A DNA stretch of 64,000 nt from Candidatus Kosakonia sp. 282A-S69 (GCF_029433855.1 NZ_JAROAU010000004.1:125458-189457), one strand, 5' to 3'. Counted from the stretch's first letter, positions 19,282 through 29,470 are shown. Notes: generated by a model from the letters alone, not told the origin. Program-made: numbers and translations.

Positions 19282-20706
19282 ATGAGTACTGAAATCAAAA
19301 CTCAGGTCGTGGTACTTGGGGCAGGCCCGGCAGGTTACTCTGCTGCCTTCCGTTGCGCTGATTTAGGTCTGGAAACCGTCATCGTTGAACGCTACAACAC
19401 CCTCGGCGGTGTATGTCTGAACGTAGGTTGTATCCCTTCTAAAGCGCTGCTGCACGTCGCGAAAGTGATCGAAGAAGCTAAAGCGCTGGCCGAGCACGGC
19501 ATCGTTTTCGGCGAACCGCAGACCGACATCGACAAAATCCGTACCTGGAAAGACAAAGTGATTAACCAGCTGACCGGCGGCCTCGCAGGTATGGCGAAAG
19601 GCCGTAAGGTCAAAGTGGTTAACGGTCTGGGTAAATTTACCGGGGCGAACACCCTGGAAGTGGAAGGCGAAAACGGCAAAACCGTGATCAACTTTGACAA
19701 CGCCATCATCGCGGCGGGTTCCCGTCCGATTGAACTGCCGTTCATTCCGCATGAAGATCCGCGCGTGTGGGATTCCACCGGCGCGCTTGAGCTGAAATCC
19801 GTACCGAAGCGTATGCTGGTCATGGGTGGCGGCATCATCGGTCTGGAAATGGGCACCGTCTACCATGCGCTGGGTTCAGAGATTGACGTGGTTGAGATGT
19901 TCGACCAGGTGATCCCGGCTGCCGACAAAGATGTGGTGAAAGTCTTCACCAAACGCATCAGCAAGAAGTTTAACCTGATGCTGGAAACCAAAGTGACCGC
20001 CGTTGAAGCCAAAGAAGACGGTATCTACGTTACGATGGAAGGCAAAAAAGCCCCGGCTGAACCGCAGCGTTACGACGCCGTGCTGGTCGCCATTGGCCGT
20101 GTGCCGAACGGTAAAAACCTCGACGCCGGTAAAGCGGGCGTGGAAGTGGACGACCGTGGCTTTATCCGCGTCGACAAACAGCTGCGCACCAACGTGCCGC
20201 ACATCTTCGCTATCGGCGATATCGTCGGTCAGCCGATGCTGGCGCACAAAGGCGTACATGAAGGCCATGTTGCCGCAGAAGTTATCGCCGGTAAGAAGCA
20301 CTACTTCGATCCGAAAGTGATCCCGTCTATCGCCTATACCGAGCCAGAAGTGGCATGGGTAGGTCTGACCGAGAAAGAAGCGAAAGAGAAAGGCATCAGC
20401 TACGAAACCGCCACCTTCCCGTGGGCAGCTTCTGGCCGTGCTATCGCTTCCGATTGCGCAGACGGTATGACCAAACTGATTTTCGACAAAGAGACGCACC
20501 GTGTTATCGGTGGCGCGGTTGTCGGCACCAACGGCGGCGAGCTGCTGGGTGAAATCGGTCTGGCTATCGAAATGGGCTGTGATGCAGAAGATATCGCGCT
20601 GACCATCCATGCGCACCCGACGCTGCACGAATCTGTTGGCCTGGCCGCAGAAGTGTTCGAAGGCAGCATCACCGACCTGCCGAACCCGAAAGCGAAGAAG
20701 AAATAA
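19282..20706 (+). CDS. lpd: Dihydrolipoamide dehydrogenase (E3)
   Basis: FAD disulfide oxidoreductase shared by the pyruvate and 2-oxoglutarate dehydrogenase complexes and the glycine cleavage system. The redox pair is C45/C50 in CLNVGC, the FAD motif GAGPAGYSAA is at residues 13-22, and the C-terminal HAHPTLHES holds the catalytic His-Glu pair. Two ATG codons are adjacent; the second (19282) gives 474 residues as in E. coli and better spacing from AAGAGG. The 200-bp upstream gap with a TTAACAATTTTG stretch probably holds an independent, ArcA-regulated promoter as known in E. coli. Confidence 0.97.
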   Translation: MSTEIKTQVVVLGAGPAGYSAAFRCADLGLETVIVERYNTLGGVCLNVGCIPSKALLHVAKVIEEAKALAEHGIVFGEPQTDIDKIRTWKDKVINQLTGGLAGMAKGRKVKVVNGLGKFTGANTLEVEGENGKTVINFDNAIIAAGSRPIELPFIPHEDPRVWDSTGALELKSVPKRMLVMGGGIIGLEMGTVYHALGSEIDVVEMFDQVIPAADKDVVKVFTKRISKKFNLMLETKVTAVEAKEDGIYVTMEGKKAPAEPQRYDAVLVAIGRVPNGKNLDAGKAGVEVDDRGFIRVDKQLRTNVPHIFAIGDIVGQPMLAHKGVHEGHVAAEVIAGKKHYFDPKVIPSIAYTEPEVAWVGLTEKEAKEKGISYETATFPWAASGRAIASDCADGMTKLIFDKETHRVIGGAVVGTNGGELLGEIGLAIEMGCDAEDIALTIHAHPTLHESVGLAAEVFEGSITDLPNPKAKKK

Positions 20707-20737
20707 GCCTCTTCACGCCGCGTGTGCGTTCCAGAAT

Positions 20738-20764
20738 AAAGCAGCCTTTATGGCTGCTTTTTTT
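20738..20764 (+). terminator. Rho-independent terminator of lpd
   Basis: A 9-bp stem (20738-20746 with 20752-20760) with a 5-nt loop and seven T lies 31 bp after the lpd stop. Classic intrinsic terminator closing the PDH cluster. Confidence 0.92.
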
Positions 20765-20987
20765 ATATCTGCCGCAGAACCACCACATTTAGTAGGTAAT
20801 TAGCCCTCAACCAATTGATAACGAAGCCGATAACTCCCTTAAGAATAGTGTTGGCACGCTCGCCTCAGGCGGGTGGCCTGGCGTCGTCATGACATGGACT
20901 TTGTCACTTATCCGCGTTTCATCGCTCCCGTCCTGCCTTTGCCGCATTTGTTGTTCTTCTGGTGTACGAAATATAAAGGAATCGTTA

Positions 20988-21719
20988 ATGTCTATTAAAA
21001 AACTTGCTGTCGTCGGTATGGTTCTGGCGGCATTTACCCTCTCGGGCTGTGGCGCGATGACGACCGCTATCAAAAAACGCAATCTGGACGTGAAAACCCA
21101 GATGAGCCAGACCATCTGGCTGGAGCCTGCCTCTGAGAAAACCGTCTTTATTCAGGTGAAAAATACCTCTGATAAAGACATGAGTAACTTGCAGAGCCTG
21201 CTGGCAAAAGAGCTGAGCGATAAAGGTTATAAAGTGACCTCCTCTCCGGATACGGCCTACTACTGGATCCAGGCGAACGTGCTGAAAGCGGACAAAATGG
21301 ATCTGCGTGAAACCCAGGGCTACCTGAAAAGTGGTTACGAAGGCGCGGCGATTGGTGCTGGTCTGGGTGCCGGTATCACCGCTTATAACAGCAACTCCTC
21401 CGGTGCCGCGCTGGGCGTGGGTCTGGCGGCTGGCCTGATTGGTCTGGCGGCAGACGCGATGGTGGAAGATGTGAACTTCACGATGATCACCGACCTGCAG
21501 ATCTCCGAGCGCAGCAAAGCGAAAGTGACCACCGATAATATCGCCGCACTGCGTCAGGGTACCTCCGGTATTAAGCTGCAGACCAGCACCGAAGAGGGTA
21601 ACCGCGCGAAGTATCAGACCCGCGTGGTCTCTAACGCCAACAAAGTAAACCTGAAATTCGAAGAGGCGAAACCGGCTCTCGAAGCGCAGCTGGCAAAATC
21701 TGTCGCCAACATCATGTAA
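20988..21719 (+). CDS. traT: TraT-like outer-membrane lipoprotein (complement resistance / surface exclusion family)
   Basis: A 243-residue lipoprotein precursor. The signal peptide ends in the lipobox LSGC with the acylated cysteine at C21. The body matches the TraT family, including the [12 protein letters not shown] segment and a Gly/Ala-rich central hydrophobic stretch ([15 protein letters not shown] and [19 protein letters not shown]). The ATG at 20988 is chosen for its AAAGGA site and the signal peptide; the frame extends upstream without support. Plasmid TraT (244 residues in F) blocks mating-pair formation and complement attack. This copy is chromosomal, alone, between lpd and acnB, with its own terminator. 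The symbol reflects homology; the role here is inferred. Confidence 0.85.
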   Translation: MSIKKLAVVGMVLAAFTLSGCGAMTTAIKKRNLDVKTQMSQTIWLEPASEKTVFIQVKNTSDKDMSNLQSLLAKELSDKGYKVTSSPDTAYYWIQANVLKADKMDLRETQGYLKSGYEGAAIGAGLGAGITAYNSNSSGAALGVGLAAGLIGLAADAMVEDVNFTMITDLQISERSKAKVTTDNIAALRQGTSGIKLQTSTEEGNRAKYQTRVVSNANKVNLKFEEAKPALEAQLAKSVANIM

Positions 21720-21736
21720 GTGGATTACTGGCAGCT

Positions 21737-21772
21737 AAAAAAGCGGGCTCAGGCAACTGGCCCGCTTTTTTT
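21737..21772 (+). terminator. Rho-independent terminator after the traT-like gene
   Basis: A 12-bp stem (21737-21748 with 21760-21771), including an A-run paired with the T-run, encloses an 11-nt loop. It starts 17 bp after the stop codon and shows that the gene is a separate transcription unit. Confidence 0.88.
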
Positions 21773-21880
21773 ATGCACAAAAGTGACGGATGCCTGCTTT
21801 TCAGGCAAAAGCGATAAACCTTCGCTGCACGCTGCCGATGTTACCTGTTTACCATTTCGGTGAGAGGGAGTTTCATCGCC

Positions 21881-23305
21881 ATGATTAACGGCCTTAACCT
21901 TACTGCGCTGTTGCCATCAACCGCGCGGGTCAGTACCTCTGCACGGGTCGGCACTGCCGCACCCCTATCCGTAAACAAAGCATCCCCCGGGGATGATGCC
22001 TCGACAAAAGTGATGTTCGGCAGCCAGACGCCGGAGATTGCCGCCGTCTATTCGCTGATGCCTAAGAAAGTGAACCCGGCGATTGCAGAGCAGCAGCATA
22101 GCCAGATTCAAGGGCTGATGGGGCTGGCCTCCGGCGGCACCTCCGTCTCCGCTTTCGCCACGCTCGGCAGCACGTTGCTGAGCAACCTGAATGATAACCG
22201 TGGCGATGTGGTGCAGACGCTGCACGGTGCGGAGATGGGCATTGCCCGCGCGCCGTTCGATTCGGCAATCACGATGGATATCGTCACCCAGTCCGGCACC
22301 AAAGTGCAGCTGGTGATGAGCCAGCAGGATGATGGCATGACCGTCCAGCTAAAAACCGACGGCGAGGCGCTCAATGATGATGAAGCAGCGGCCATCGCTG
22401 GCCTTGGTAAAGCGTTAGGGGAGACCCTGAGCGGCCTCGGCAAACAGCAGCCGCAGCTTGATATCAGCGGCTTGACCCAGTTTGATACTCGCCTGTTGAA
22501 ATCGGTGGATCTGAAAACTGACCTGCGTAACGACGACAGGTCGCTACAGTCACTCAATTTCCATGCGGATAACAAAACGCGCTCTACGGCTTATGAAGAT
22601 GGCGAGTTCTCGCTGAAAATGAGCAGCGACATGGCGCACTCCGCCTTCGCCGGCAACGCCGCGCAGCAGCAATCCGCCTTAAGCGCGTGGGAGAGCAAAT
22701 TCGACAAAGCGCGCAGTGCAGGGCAGGGCAATTATGAGCAGATGGCGGCGCTGAAGGCGGTCTTCCGGGCGCTTAACAGTAATACCAGCGCCGAAAAAAT
22801 GCCTGTCGTGGCGACGAATGCGATCCGCATCGGCGATAACGGTGCGTCACAGCTGAGTGGTTTGCATGATTTTTCACTCTCACTGACGCAGACGGAGAAG
22901 TCGGTTAATCCCGCGAAGTTGCAGGAGAAAGATCGCTTTGCCTACAGCGCCTCGCAGTCAACGGAAGCCAATACCCACAGCGACAGCACGAAGAGCGTGA
23001 AGCAGACAACGCGAAGCCAACTGAGCGCCGCCTGGCACCAGGCGATCGATCCGTCGATTCCGCTGGCGCTGGGCACGCAGCGATCCTCACAAAACTACTA
23101 TTATCACGTGGTTGAAAATAGCGAGGAGAACAGCACCACGCTCAACTACAACGGACGCGGTCAACTGGCAAACGTTGCGCACCATCAGCAGGTGGATAAT
23201 CGTGAAACGGTGAGAAAGTATCTGCTGGGCAAACTGGTGGATGAGAGCCTGAACCCGGAGAAATTCAGCCGTAGCTGGGGGCTGGATATCCTCGGCAAGC
23301 TTTAA
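21881..23305 (+). CDS. Unrecognised 474-residue protein
   Basis: I do not recognise this protein. The ATG at 21881 has a GAGAGGGAG site about 10 nt upstream; a GTG at 21860 would add seven residues. No signal peptide, lipobox or long hydrophobic helix is evident. The first 60 residues are Ser/Thr/Ala-rich and probably disordered. Residues of about 105-235 look beta-rich with a regular LDISGLTQFDTRLLKSVDL stretch. The later part is rich in Gln, Ser and Asn, and the C-terminus ends in a hydrophobic GLDILGKL. Base composition and codon use resemble the neighbours. It has its own terminator and stands alone where K-12 has yacH. A surface, secreted or scaffold role is possible but unsupported. Confidence 0.75.
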   Translation: MINGLNLTALLPSTARVSTSARVGTAAPLSVNKASPGDDASTKVMFGSQTPEIAAVYSLMPKKVNPAIAEQQHSQIQGLMGLASGGTSVSAFATLGSTLLSNLNDNRGDVVQTLHGAEMGIARAPFDSAITMDIVTQSGTKVQLVMSQQDDGMTVQLKTDGEALNDDEAAAIAGLGKALGETLSGLGKQQPQLDISGLTQFDTRLLKSVDLKTDLRNDDRSLQSLNFHADNKTRSTAYEDGEFSLKMSSDMAHSAFAGNAAQQQSALSAWESKFDKARSAGQGNYEQMAALKAVFRALNSNTSAEKMPVVATNAIRIGDNGASQLSGLHDFSLSLTQTEKSVNPAKLQEKDRFAYSASQSTEANTHSDSTKSVKQTTRSQLSAAWHQAIDPSIPLALGTQRSSQNYYYHVVENSEENSTTLNYNGRGQLANVAHHQQVDNRETVRKYLLGKLVDESLNPEKFSRSWGLDILGKL

Positions 23306-23319
23306 CATTGTCTTAACGT

Positions 23320-23346
23320 AACGGCTCTGCGGAGCCGTTTGTTTTA
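23320..23346 (+). terminator. Rho-independent terminator after the 474-residue protein gene
   Basis: An 8-bp stem (23320-23327 with 23332-23339) with a 4-nt loop is followed by TGTTTTAT. It starts 14 bp after the stop codon. Confidence 0.8.
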
Positions 23347-23448
23347 TCGTCGGTTCGAGGATTATTTTTCGCGAAACCCTTCTGCACTCTGCTTTATGCC
23401 ATCTGTAACGATTCAGCCGGGATTTAATGTTGCTTTTTTGTAAACAGA

Positions 23449-23477
23449 TTAACACCCCCTGAAATTCCTGCTATGCT
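23449..23477 (+). promoter_or_regulatory. Predicted sigma-70 promoter of acnB
   Basis: A -35 box TTAACA (23449-23454) and a -10 box TATGCT (23472-23477) are spaced by exactly 17 bp. The GTG start lies about 100 bp downstream, leaving a leader of roughly 95 nt. Prediction from consensus. Confidence 0.65.
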
Positions 23478-23578
23478 GCCCGGCGCGGTTCGCGGATTTA
23501 CCCTACAAACTGCTGTCTCACAGGAGCGTGAAGAGAAACGCCTGCCGCATTATGACAATGAGAGCGAGGAGAACCGTC

Positions 23579-26176
23579 GTGCTAGAAGAATACCGTAAGC
23601 ACGTAGCTGAACGTGCCGCTGAGGGGATTGCGCCAAAACCATTAGATGCAACCCAAATGGCCGCGCTTGTCGAGCTGCTGAAAAGTCCGCCTGCTGGCGA
23701 AGAAGAATTCCTGTTAGACCTGCTGGCTAACCGTGTCCCGCCCGGTGTTGATGAAGCCGCCTATGTGAAAGCGGGTTTCCTTGCAGCTGTCGCCAAAGGC
23801 GAAGCAACCTCCCCACTGGTTAGCCCTGAAAAAGCCGTAGAACTGCTGGGCACCATGCAGGGCGGCTATAACATCCATCCGCTGATTGAAGCGCTGGATA
23901 ACGACGCGCTGGCACCGATTGCTGCCAAAGCCCTCTCCCACACCCTGCTGATGTTCGACAACTTCTACGACGTAGAAGAGAAAGCGAAAGCGGGCAACGC
24001 CTACGCCAAACAGGTGATGCAATCCTGGGCTGAGGCTGAATGGTTCCAGAGCCGTCCGCCGCTGGCCGAGAAGATCACCGTTACCGTCTTTAAAGTGACC
24101 GGCGAAACCAACACCGATGATCTCTCACCGGCACCGGATGCCTGGTCGCGCCCGGATATTCCGCTACACGCGCTGGCGATGCTGAAAAACGCCCGTGAAG
24201 GGATCGAACCGGATCAGCCGGGCAGCGTTGGCCCGATTAAACAGATCGAGGCTCTGGCGCAGAAAGGCTTCCCGCTGGCCTACGTCGGCGACGTCGTCGG
24301 TACCGGCTCTTCGCGTAAATCCGCCACCAACTCGGTGCTGTGGTTTATGGGCGACGACATTCCGAACGTGCCGAACAAGCGCGGCGGCGGTCTGGTGCTC
24401 GGTGGCAAAATCGCCCCTATCTTCTTCAACACCATGGAAGATGCTGGTGCGCTGCCGATCGAAGTCGACGTCTCTGACCTGAACATGGGCGACGTGATTG
24501 ATGTTTACCCGTTCAAAGGCGAAGTGCGCAACCACGAAACCGGCGAACTGCTGGCGACCTTCGAACTGAAAACCGACGTGCTGATTGATGAAGTGCGTGC
24601 CGGTGGCCGTATCCCGTTGATTATCGGTCGTGGCCTGACCACCAAAGCGCGTGAATCGCTGGGTCTGCCGCCGAGCGAGATCTTCCGTCAGGCGAAAGAC
24701 GTGGCGGAAAGCAGCCGCGGCTACTCGCTGGCGCAGAAAATGGTAGGCCGTGCCTGTGGCGTCGACGGTGTTCGTCCGGGCGCGTACTGCGAACCGAAGA
24801 TGACCTCCGTCGGCTCGCAGGACACCACCGGCCCGATGACCCGTGATGAGCTGAAAGACCTGGCGTGCCTCGGCTTCTCTGCCGATCTGGTGATGCAGTC
24901 CTTCTGCCACACTGCGGCCTATCCGAAGCCGGTTGACGTGACCACGCACCATACGCTGCCGGACTTCATTATGAACCGTGGCGGCGTGTCGCTGCGTCCG
25001 GGCGATGGTGTTATCCACTCCTGGCTGAACCGCATGCTGCTGCCGGATACCGTTGGTACCGGCGGTGACTCCCACACCCGTTTCCCGATTGGTATCTCCT
25101 TCCCGGCGGGCTCCGGCCTGGTGGCGTTTGCCGCTGCGACCGGCGTGATGCCGCTGGATATGCCGGAATCGGTGCTGGTGCGCTTCAAAGGCAAAATGCA
25201 GCCGGGCATCACGCTGCGCGATCTGGTTCACGCCATTCCGCTCTACGCCATCAAACAGGGTCTGCTGACCGTTGAGAAGAAGGGTAAGAAAAACATCTTC
25301 TCTGGTCGCATCCTGGAAATTGAGGGCTTGCCGGATCTGAAAGTTGAGCAGGCGTTCGAGCTGACCGATGCCTCCGCTGAGCGTTCTGCCGCGGGTTGTA
25401 CCATCAAGCTGAACAAAGAGCCGATTATCGAGTACCTGACCTCCAACATCGTGCTGCTGAAGTGGATGATTGCCGAAGGTTATGGCGACCGCCGTACGCT
25501 GGAGCGCCGTATCCAGGGCATGGAGAAATGGCTGGCGGATCCGCAGCTGCTTGAAGCAGACGCGGATGCAGAGTACGCGGCGGTGATCGATATCGATCTG
25601 GCCGAAATCAAAGAGCCGATCCTCTGCGCGCCGAACGATCCGGACGATGCGCGTCTGCTCTCTGATGTGCAGGGCGAGAGCATCGATGAGGTGTTCATCG
25701 GCTCCTGCATGACCAACATCGGCCACTTCCGCGCCGCCGGTAAGCTGCTGGATAGCCACAAAGGCCAGCTGCCGACCCGCCTGTGGGTGGCGCCGCCAAC
25801 GCGTATGGACGCCGCACAGCTGACCGAAGAGGGCTACTACAGCGTCTTTGGCAAGAGCGGTGCGCGTATCGAAATCCCGGGCTGCTCCCTGTGCATGGGG
25901 AACCAGGCGCGCGTGGCAGACGGTGCGACAGTGGTGTCGACCTCGACCCGTAACTTCCCGAACCGTTTAGGTACCGGCGCGAACGTCTTCCTGGCCTCTG
26001 CGGAGCTGGCAGCCGTGTCGGCGCTGATCGGTAAACTGCCGACGCCGCAGGAGTATCTGACCTTTATGGATCAGGTGGATAAAACCGCCGTGGATACCTA
26101 CCGCTATCTCAACTTTGACCAGCTTGATCAATACACCGATAAAGCTGAAGGCGTGATATTCCAGACCGCCGTCTAA
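23579..26176 (+). CDS. acnB: Aconitate hydratase B
   Basis: Main TCA-cycle aconitase, a [4Fe-4S] enzyme that interconverts citrate and isocitrate; the apo-form binds mRNA in E. coli. The start is GTG at 23579 ([16 protein letters not shown]), 8 nt after AGGAG, giving 865 residues exactly as in E. coli; the frame is open 17 codons further upstream without support. Cluster ligands lie in [10 protein letters not shown] and CSLCMGNQ. The N-terminal HEAT-like domain and the swivelled domain order mark the B type. Confidence 0.97.
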   Translation: MLEEYRKHVAERAAEGIAPKPLDATQMAALVELLKSPPAGEEEFLLDLLANRVPPGVDEAAYVKAGFLAAVAKGEATSPLVSPEKAVELLGTMQGGYNIHPLIEALDNDALAPIAAKALSHTLLMFDNFYDVEEKAKAGNAYAKQVMQSWAEAEWFQSRPPLAEKITVTVFKVTGETNTDDLSPAPDAWSRPDIPLHALAMLKNAREGIEPDQPGSVGPIKQIEALAQKGFPLAYVGDVVGTGSSRKSATNSVLWFMGDDIPNVPNKRGGGLVLGGKIAPIFFNTMEDAGALPIEVDVSDLNMGDVIDVYPFKGEVRNHETGELLATFELKTDVLIDEVRAGGRIPLIIGRGLTTKARESLGLPPSEIFRQAKDVAESSRGYSLAQKMVGRACGVDGVRPGAYCEPKMTSVGSQDTTGPMTRDELKDLACLGFSADLVMQSFCHTAAYPKPVDVTTHHTLPDFIMNRGGVSLRPGDGVIHSWLNRMLLPDTVGTGGDSHTRFPIGISFPAGSGLVAFAAATGVMPLDMPESVLVRFKGKMQPGITLRDLVHAIPLYAIKQGLLTVEKKGKKNIFSGRILEIEGLPDLKVEQAFELTDASAERSAAGCTIKLNKEPIIEYLTSNIVLLKWMIAEGYGDRRTLERRIQGMEKWLADPQLLEADADAEYAAVIDIDLAEIKEPILCAPNDPDDARLLSDVQGESIDEVFIGSCMTNIGHFRAAGKLLDSHKGQLPTRLWVAPPTRMDAAQLTEEGYYSVFGKSGARIEIPGCSLCMGNQARVADGATVVSTSTRNFPNRLGTGANVFLASAELAAVSALIGKLPTPQEYLTFMDQVDKTAVDTYRYLNFDQLDQYTDKAEGVIFQTAV

Positions 26177-26181
26177 AGCAG

Positions 26182-26209
26182 AAAGCCACTCTTCGGAGTG
26201 GCTTTTTTT
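26182..26209 (+). terminator. Rho-independent terminator of acnB with UUCG tetraloop
   Basis: A 10-bp perfect stem (26182-26191 with 26196-26205) closes a C(UUCG)G tetraloop and runs into a T tract. It begins 5 bp after the stop and is one of the strongest terminators in the window. Confidence 0.95.
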
Positions 26210-26343
26210 CCGTTATGTCTTTAAAAAAAGTTAAATTCCGAATTATATATATGTAACCCTGCATCAACTTAACCTCCAACTTTTATCGCTTTATTCTTCC
26301 TGGGCAAGTTTCGCCAAAGGATGATAATAAATGGAGGTGTTCG

Positions 26344-26733
26344 ATGGTCGCGCACGTTTTTCCCACTCTGATCTTTAAAACGCAAAAAACGATGGATGAT
26401 TATGGTGCACCTGATATGCGCTATGGTGATTTATCTGAGCGTTATTTAAAGAGTAATCTTCACATGCTGGACATATCATCTCGAATAAATCCCTATACCT
26501 TGCAGGAGATAAGCCCGCTTAATCAATCTTTATCTATGCATTATGGTTCCCGACGTGAAGGACGTCACGTCACCCTGCAAGAGTGCGCGGCTATACTCTT
26601 TGATGAGTTCCGATTTTTATCTGGCACCTTTTCAATTTACGGTAATAATCAATATCTCATTAAGTAAATGATTACTCATATGCAGACAGGCAATGGATTG
26701 CCTTTTTGTAATACAGTTCAGCCACTATTGAAA
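26344..26733 (+). pseudogene. Degraded DUF3289-type gene, interrupted by an in-frame TAA
   Basis: The first 107 codons (MVAHVFPTLIFKTQKTMDDY onward) resemble the N-terminal part of enterobacterial DUF3289 proteins, with the MRYGDLSE, SSRINPYTL and ILFDEFRFLSG segments. A TAA at 26665-26667 interrupts the frame. The reading frame then continues without shift as MITHMQTGNGLPF, which by my recollection of the family follows YLIK with one intervening residue. One base change, for example CAA to TAA, would explain the stop. About 20 codons later homology ends and the next gene begins, so most of the C-terminal half is missing. A strong GGAGGTG site precedes the ATG, so a 107-residue peptide may still be made. 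DUF3289 function is unknown. Confidence 0.7.
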
Positions 26734-26748
26734 TTACCGGAGGGCGAA

Positions 26749-27210
26749 ATGAAATTTTATAACAGGTTCGCTTATAGCGTGATTATTTCAATTTTAATTT
26801 TGTCCGGTTTATTCATCTGGCTTACACAGCGTCCGGTAAAAATCATCGCTGTTCATGAAGATGGCCATTATAGTTCCGTGCTGGTGGAACATTTCCCCAT
26901 CACTGATAAAGGAAAAATAAATTGGTGGGTGCAAAATAAAAATATTCTGCAAAAAATATACGGTATTCCAAATCCGTCAACCTGGGGATATTTCAATGTT
27001 ATGTTCTGGGATTTTGGCGATGGTTATAAAAATCAGGATAAATATGATCGGTTGTGCTTCGATGATATGAAGACAGAAAAACGGTGTGTCGATAAGAATA
27101 AGATTTTTAGCGTTGAGCGCGATCGTAACGGAGATACTTTATTTACCGTCAATGATGGACGATATCGAATGAATGAAAACGGAGAGGTCGTGCGGTTAAG
27201 TGATGAGTAA
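26749..27210 (+). CDS. DUF943 family membrane-anchored protein
   Basis: A 153-residue protein with one N-terminal membrane helix (about residues 9-27), followed by RPVKIIAVH, a GYKNQDKYDRLCFDDMK segment and a C-terminal DGRYRMNENGEVV, which I recognise as DUF943. The start at 26749 is set by a CGGAGGG site; the frame is open upstream only because it is continuous with the broken DUF3289 gene. DUF943 genes are often found near DUF3289 genes in Enterobacterales, usually in variable islands. The composition is AT-rich compared with acnB and yacL on either side. Function unknown; two cysteines flank the DDMKTEKR stretch. Confidence 0.8.
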   Translation: MKFYNRFAYSVIISILILSGLFIWLTQRPVKIIAVHEDGHYSSVLVEHFPITDKGKINWWVQNKNILQKIYGIPNPSTWGYFNVMFWDFGDGYKNQDKYDRLCFDDMKTEKRCVDKNKIFSVERDRNGDTLFTVNDGRYRMNENGEVVRLSDE

Positions 27211-27401
27211 TATCTGAGCAGGGTAGATAGTCAATAAGATGAGCATCGCCAGAAAACGGTTTCGGATTTAGGGTTCCAGCCAGCACGTTCAGGTTTATCT
27301 GTAAGAATTTTTCACGACTTCCCGTCCCCGCGCTTTTTTTCCTGTATTGTGCTGCGATAATTAAAGCACTGGCGGCTATCTGGCCCCCATGAGGAGCAAT
27401 G

Positions 27402-27764
27402 ATGGATTACGAATTTCTGCGCGATGTCACCGGCGGCGTCAAAGTGCGCATGTCGATGGGGCACGAAGTGATCGGCCACTGGTTCAACGAAGAGGTGAAA
27501 GAGAACCTCGCCCTGCTGGATGAAGTGGAGCAGGCGGCACACACGGTGAAGGGCAGCGAGCGCTCATGGCAGCGCGTCGGCCATGAATATACGCTGTGGC
27601 TGGATGGCGAAGAGGTGATGATCCGCGCCAACTTGCTGGAGTTTACCGGCGACGAGATGGAAGAGGGGATGAACTACTACGACGAGGAGAGTTTATCGCT
27701 CTGCGGCGTGGAGGATTTTCTTCAGGTGGTCGCGGCCTATCGGCAATTTCTCAGGCAGCGCTAA
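27402..27764 (+). CDS. yacL: YacL, UPF0231 family protein
   Basis: A 120-residue acidic cytoplasmic protein of unknown function, conserved in length and sequence with E. coli YacL ([20 protein letters not shown] at the start). Two ATG codons are adjacent; the second (27402) gives the K-12 length and better spacing from GAGGAG. It converges with speD. No motif that shows a reaction is visible. Confidence 0.93.
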   Translation: MDYEFLRDVTGGVKVRMSMGHEVIGHWFNEEVKENLALLDEVEQAAHTVKGSERSWQRVGHEYTLWLDGEEVMIRANLLEFTGDEMEEGMNYYDEESLSLCGVEDFLQVVAAYRQFLRQR

Positions 27765-27794
27765 TCGGGGAGCGTCCCTGCTCCCGCTGCGCAT

Positions 27795-28589
27795 TTACAC
27801 GGCCGGGATGTTGCGGCCGTAGTAGATCTCGCGCATCTCTTTCCACAGCGCTTCCGTGATCTCTTTCCGCTCCTGCGGCGTCAAATCTTCCGGTTTGGTA
27901 TGGAACATGTAGTGCTTAAGGTCGAACTCCTTAAGCAACATTTTGGTATGGAAGATGTTTTCCTGGTAAACATTCACATCCATCATGTCATACAGTGATT
28001 TCATATCGTCAGACATAAAGTTCTGGATCGAATTAATCTCGTGGTCGATGAAGTGCTTCATGCCATTCACGTCACGCGTGAAACCGCGCACGCGGTAGTC
28101 GACGGTCACGATATCCGACTCAAGCTGATGGATAAGGTAGTTCAGCGCTTTCAGCGGCGAAATTACCCCGCAGGTCGAGACTTCAATATCGGCGCGGAAG
28201 GTGCACAACCCGCCTTCGGGATGGCTTTCCGGGTAGGTGTGCACGCAAATATGGCTCTTATCCAGATGCGCGACAACCGCTTCCGGCAGCGGCCCCGGAT
28301 GTTCGGTTTTGTCGATCAGGTGCGGGTCGACCGGCTCTTCGCTCACCAGGATCGTCACGCTCGCACCCTGCGGCTCGTAGTCCTGACGGGCAATATTCAA
28401 AATGTTAGCGCCAATGATGTTGCAGGTCTCCGTCAGGATCTCCGTCAGGCGGTTGGCGTTATAGAGTTCATCAATATAGGCAATATAGCCGTCGCGCTCT
28501 TCGGCGGTTTTGGCGTAGCAGATATCGTAGATACAAAAACTCAGGCTTTTGGTCAGGTTGTTAAAGCCATGTAGTTTAAGCTTTTTCAA
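27795..28589 (-). CDS. speD: S-adenosylmethionine decarboxylase proenzyme
   Basis: Provides decarboxylated AdoMet for spermidine synthesis. The 264-residue proenzyme self-cleaves to give a pyruvoyl group; the site is K111-S112 in [15 protein letters not shown], the same position as in E. coli. It follows speE by 20 bp, forming the speE-speD operon. Confidence 0.97.
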   Translation of the reverse strand: MKKLKLHGFNNLTKSLSFCIYDICYAKTAEERDGYIAYIDELYNANRLTEILTETCNIIGANILNIARQDYEPQGASVTILVSEEPVDPHLIDKTEHPGPLPEAVVAHLDKSHICVHTYPESHPEGGLCTFRADIEVSTCGVISPLKALNYLIHQLESDIVTVDYRVRGFTRDVNGMKHFIDHEINSIQNFMSDDMKSLYDMMDVNVYQENIFHTKMLLKEFDLKHYMFHTKPEDLTPQERKEITEALWKEMREIYYGRNIPAV

Positions 28590-28609
28590 TTTTTCTCACC
28601 CCCTTAGCG

Positions 28610-29470
28610 TCACTGTGCAGACAGTGCATCGTGTAGATATTGTGGCAGAGCGAATGCTGCCGTATGGATTGCCGGATTGTAGTAACGGCAGGTCAGTGCG
28701 GCGGTGTGGAAACGCGCAGCGATAATCTCCGTAGAGAGTGTGCGCAACGCTTCGTTATCCGTCGCCCAGGCAAAGGTCATAATGCCGCCGTAATAGGTCG
28801 GGATTGCCGCCTGGTAGAAGCTGACATCGGCAAAATAGTGCCCCAGTTTGCGATGGCTACCGACGGCTTCCTCCTGCTGTAAGAAGCAGACGCCGTTCTG
28901 CGCGACAAAAATCCCGCCGGGATTGAGGCAGCGCTTGCACCCTTCATAAAATGCCGAGGTGAAGAGGCTCTCGCCCGGACCGACGGGATCGGTACAGTCA
29001 GAGATAATCACATCGAAGGTTTTTTGCGTGTGGTTGACGAAGTTGACGCCATCATCAATCACCAACTCAAAACGCGGATCGTCGTAGGCACCGGCATTGT
29101 GTTTTGGCAGGTACTGGCGGCAGAAAGAGACGACGCCTGCGTCAATCTCTACCATGGTGATGGTTTCAATATTTTTGTGGCGGGAGACTTCGCGTAGCAT
29201 CGCACCGTCGCCGCCGCCGATGATCAGCACATGCTTTGCCTGACCGTGCGCCAGCAGGGGGACGTGAGTCATCATCTCATGATAGATAAACTCATCGCGC
29301 TCTGTGGTCTGTACCACGCCATCCAGCGCCATCACGCGGCCAAAGGCGGCGTTTTCGAAGATAATCAGATCCTGATGGTCGGTCTTCTCGTGGTAAAGCA
29401 CCTTATCAACGGCAAAGTACTGACCAAAGTTGTCGTGCAGCGTTTCTTGCCAAATGGTGTTGTCGGCCAT
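28610..29470 (-). CDS. speE: Spermidine synthase (putrescine aminopropyltransferase)
   Basis: Transfers an aminopropyl group from decarboxylated AdoMet to putrescine. The 286-residue protein has the nucleotide-binding motif [15 protein letters not shown] and the catalytic region [15 protein letters not shown]. The start at 29470 (MADNTIW) follows AAAGGAG with good spacing; a further ATG seven codons upstream is less likely. First gene of speE-speD. Confidence 0.97.
   Translation of the reverse strand: MADNTIWQETLHDNFGQYFAVDKVLYHEKTDHQDLIIFENAAFGRVMALDGVVQTTERDEFIYHEMMTHVPLLAHGQAKHVLIIGGGDGAMLREVSRHKNIETITMVEIDAGVVSFCRQYLPKHNAGAYDDPRFELVIDDGVNFVNHTQKTFDVIISDCTDPVGPGESLFTSAFYEGCKRCLNPGGIFVAQNGVCFLQQEEAVGSHRKLGHYFADVSFYQAAIPTYYGGIMTFAWATDNEALRTLSTEIIAARFHTAALTCRYYNPAIHTAAFALPQYLHDALSAQ

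Noticed and set aside
24164..25759. 531-codon open frame antisense to acnB
   Set aside because: Same cause as the frame opposite aceE; acnB on the other strand is certain.
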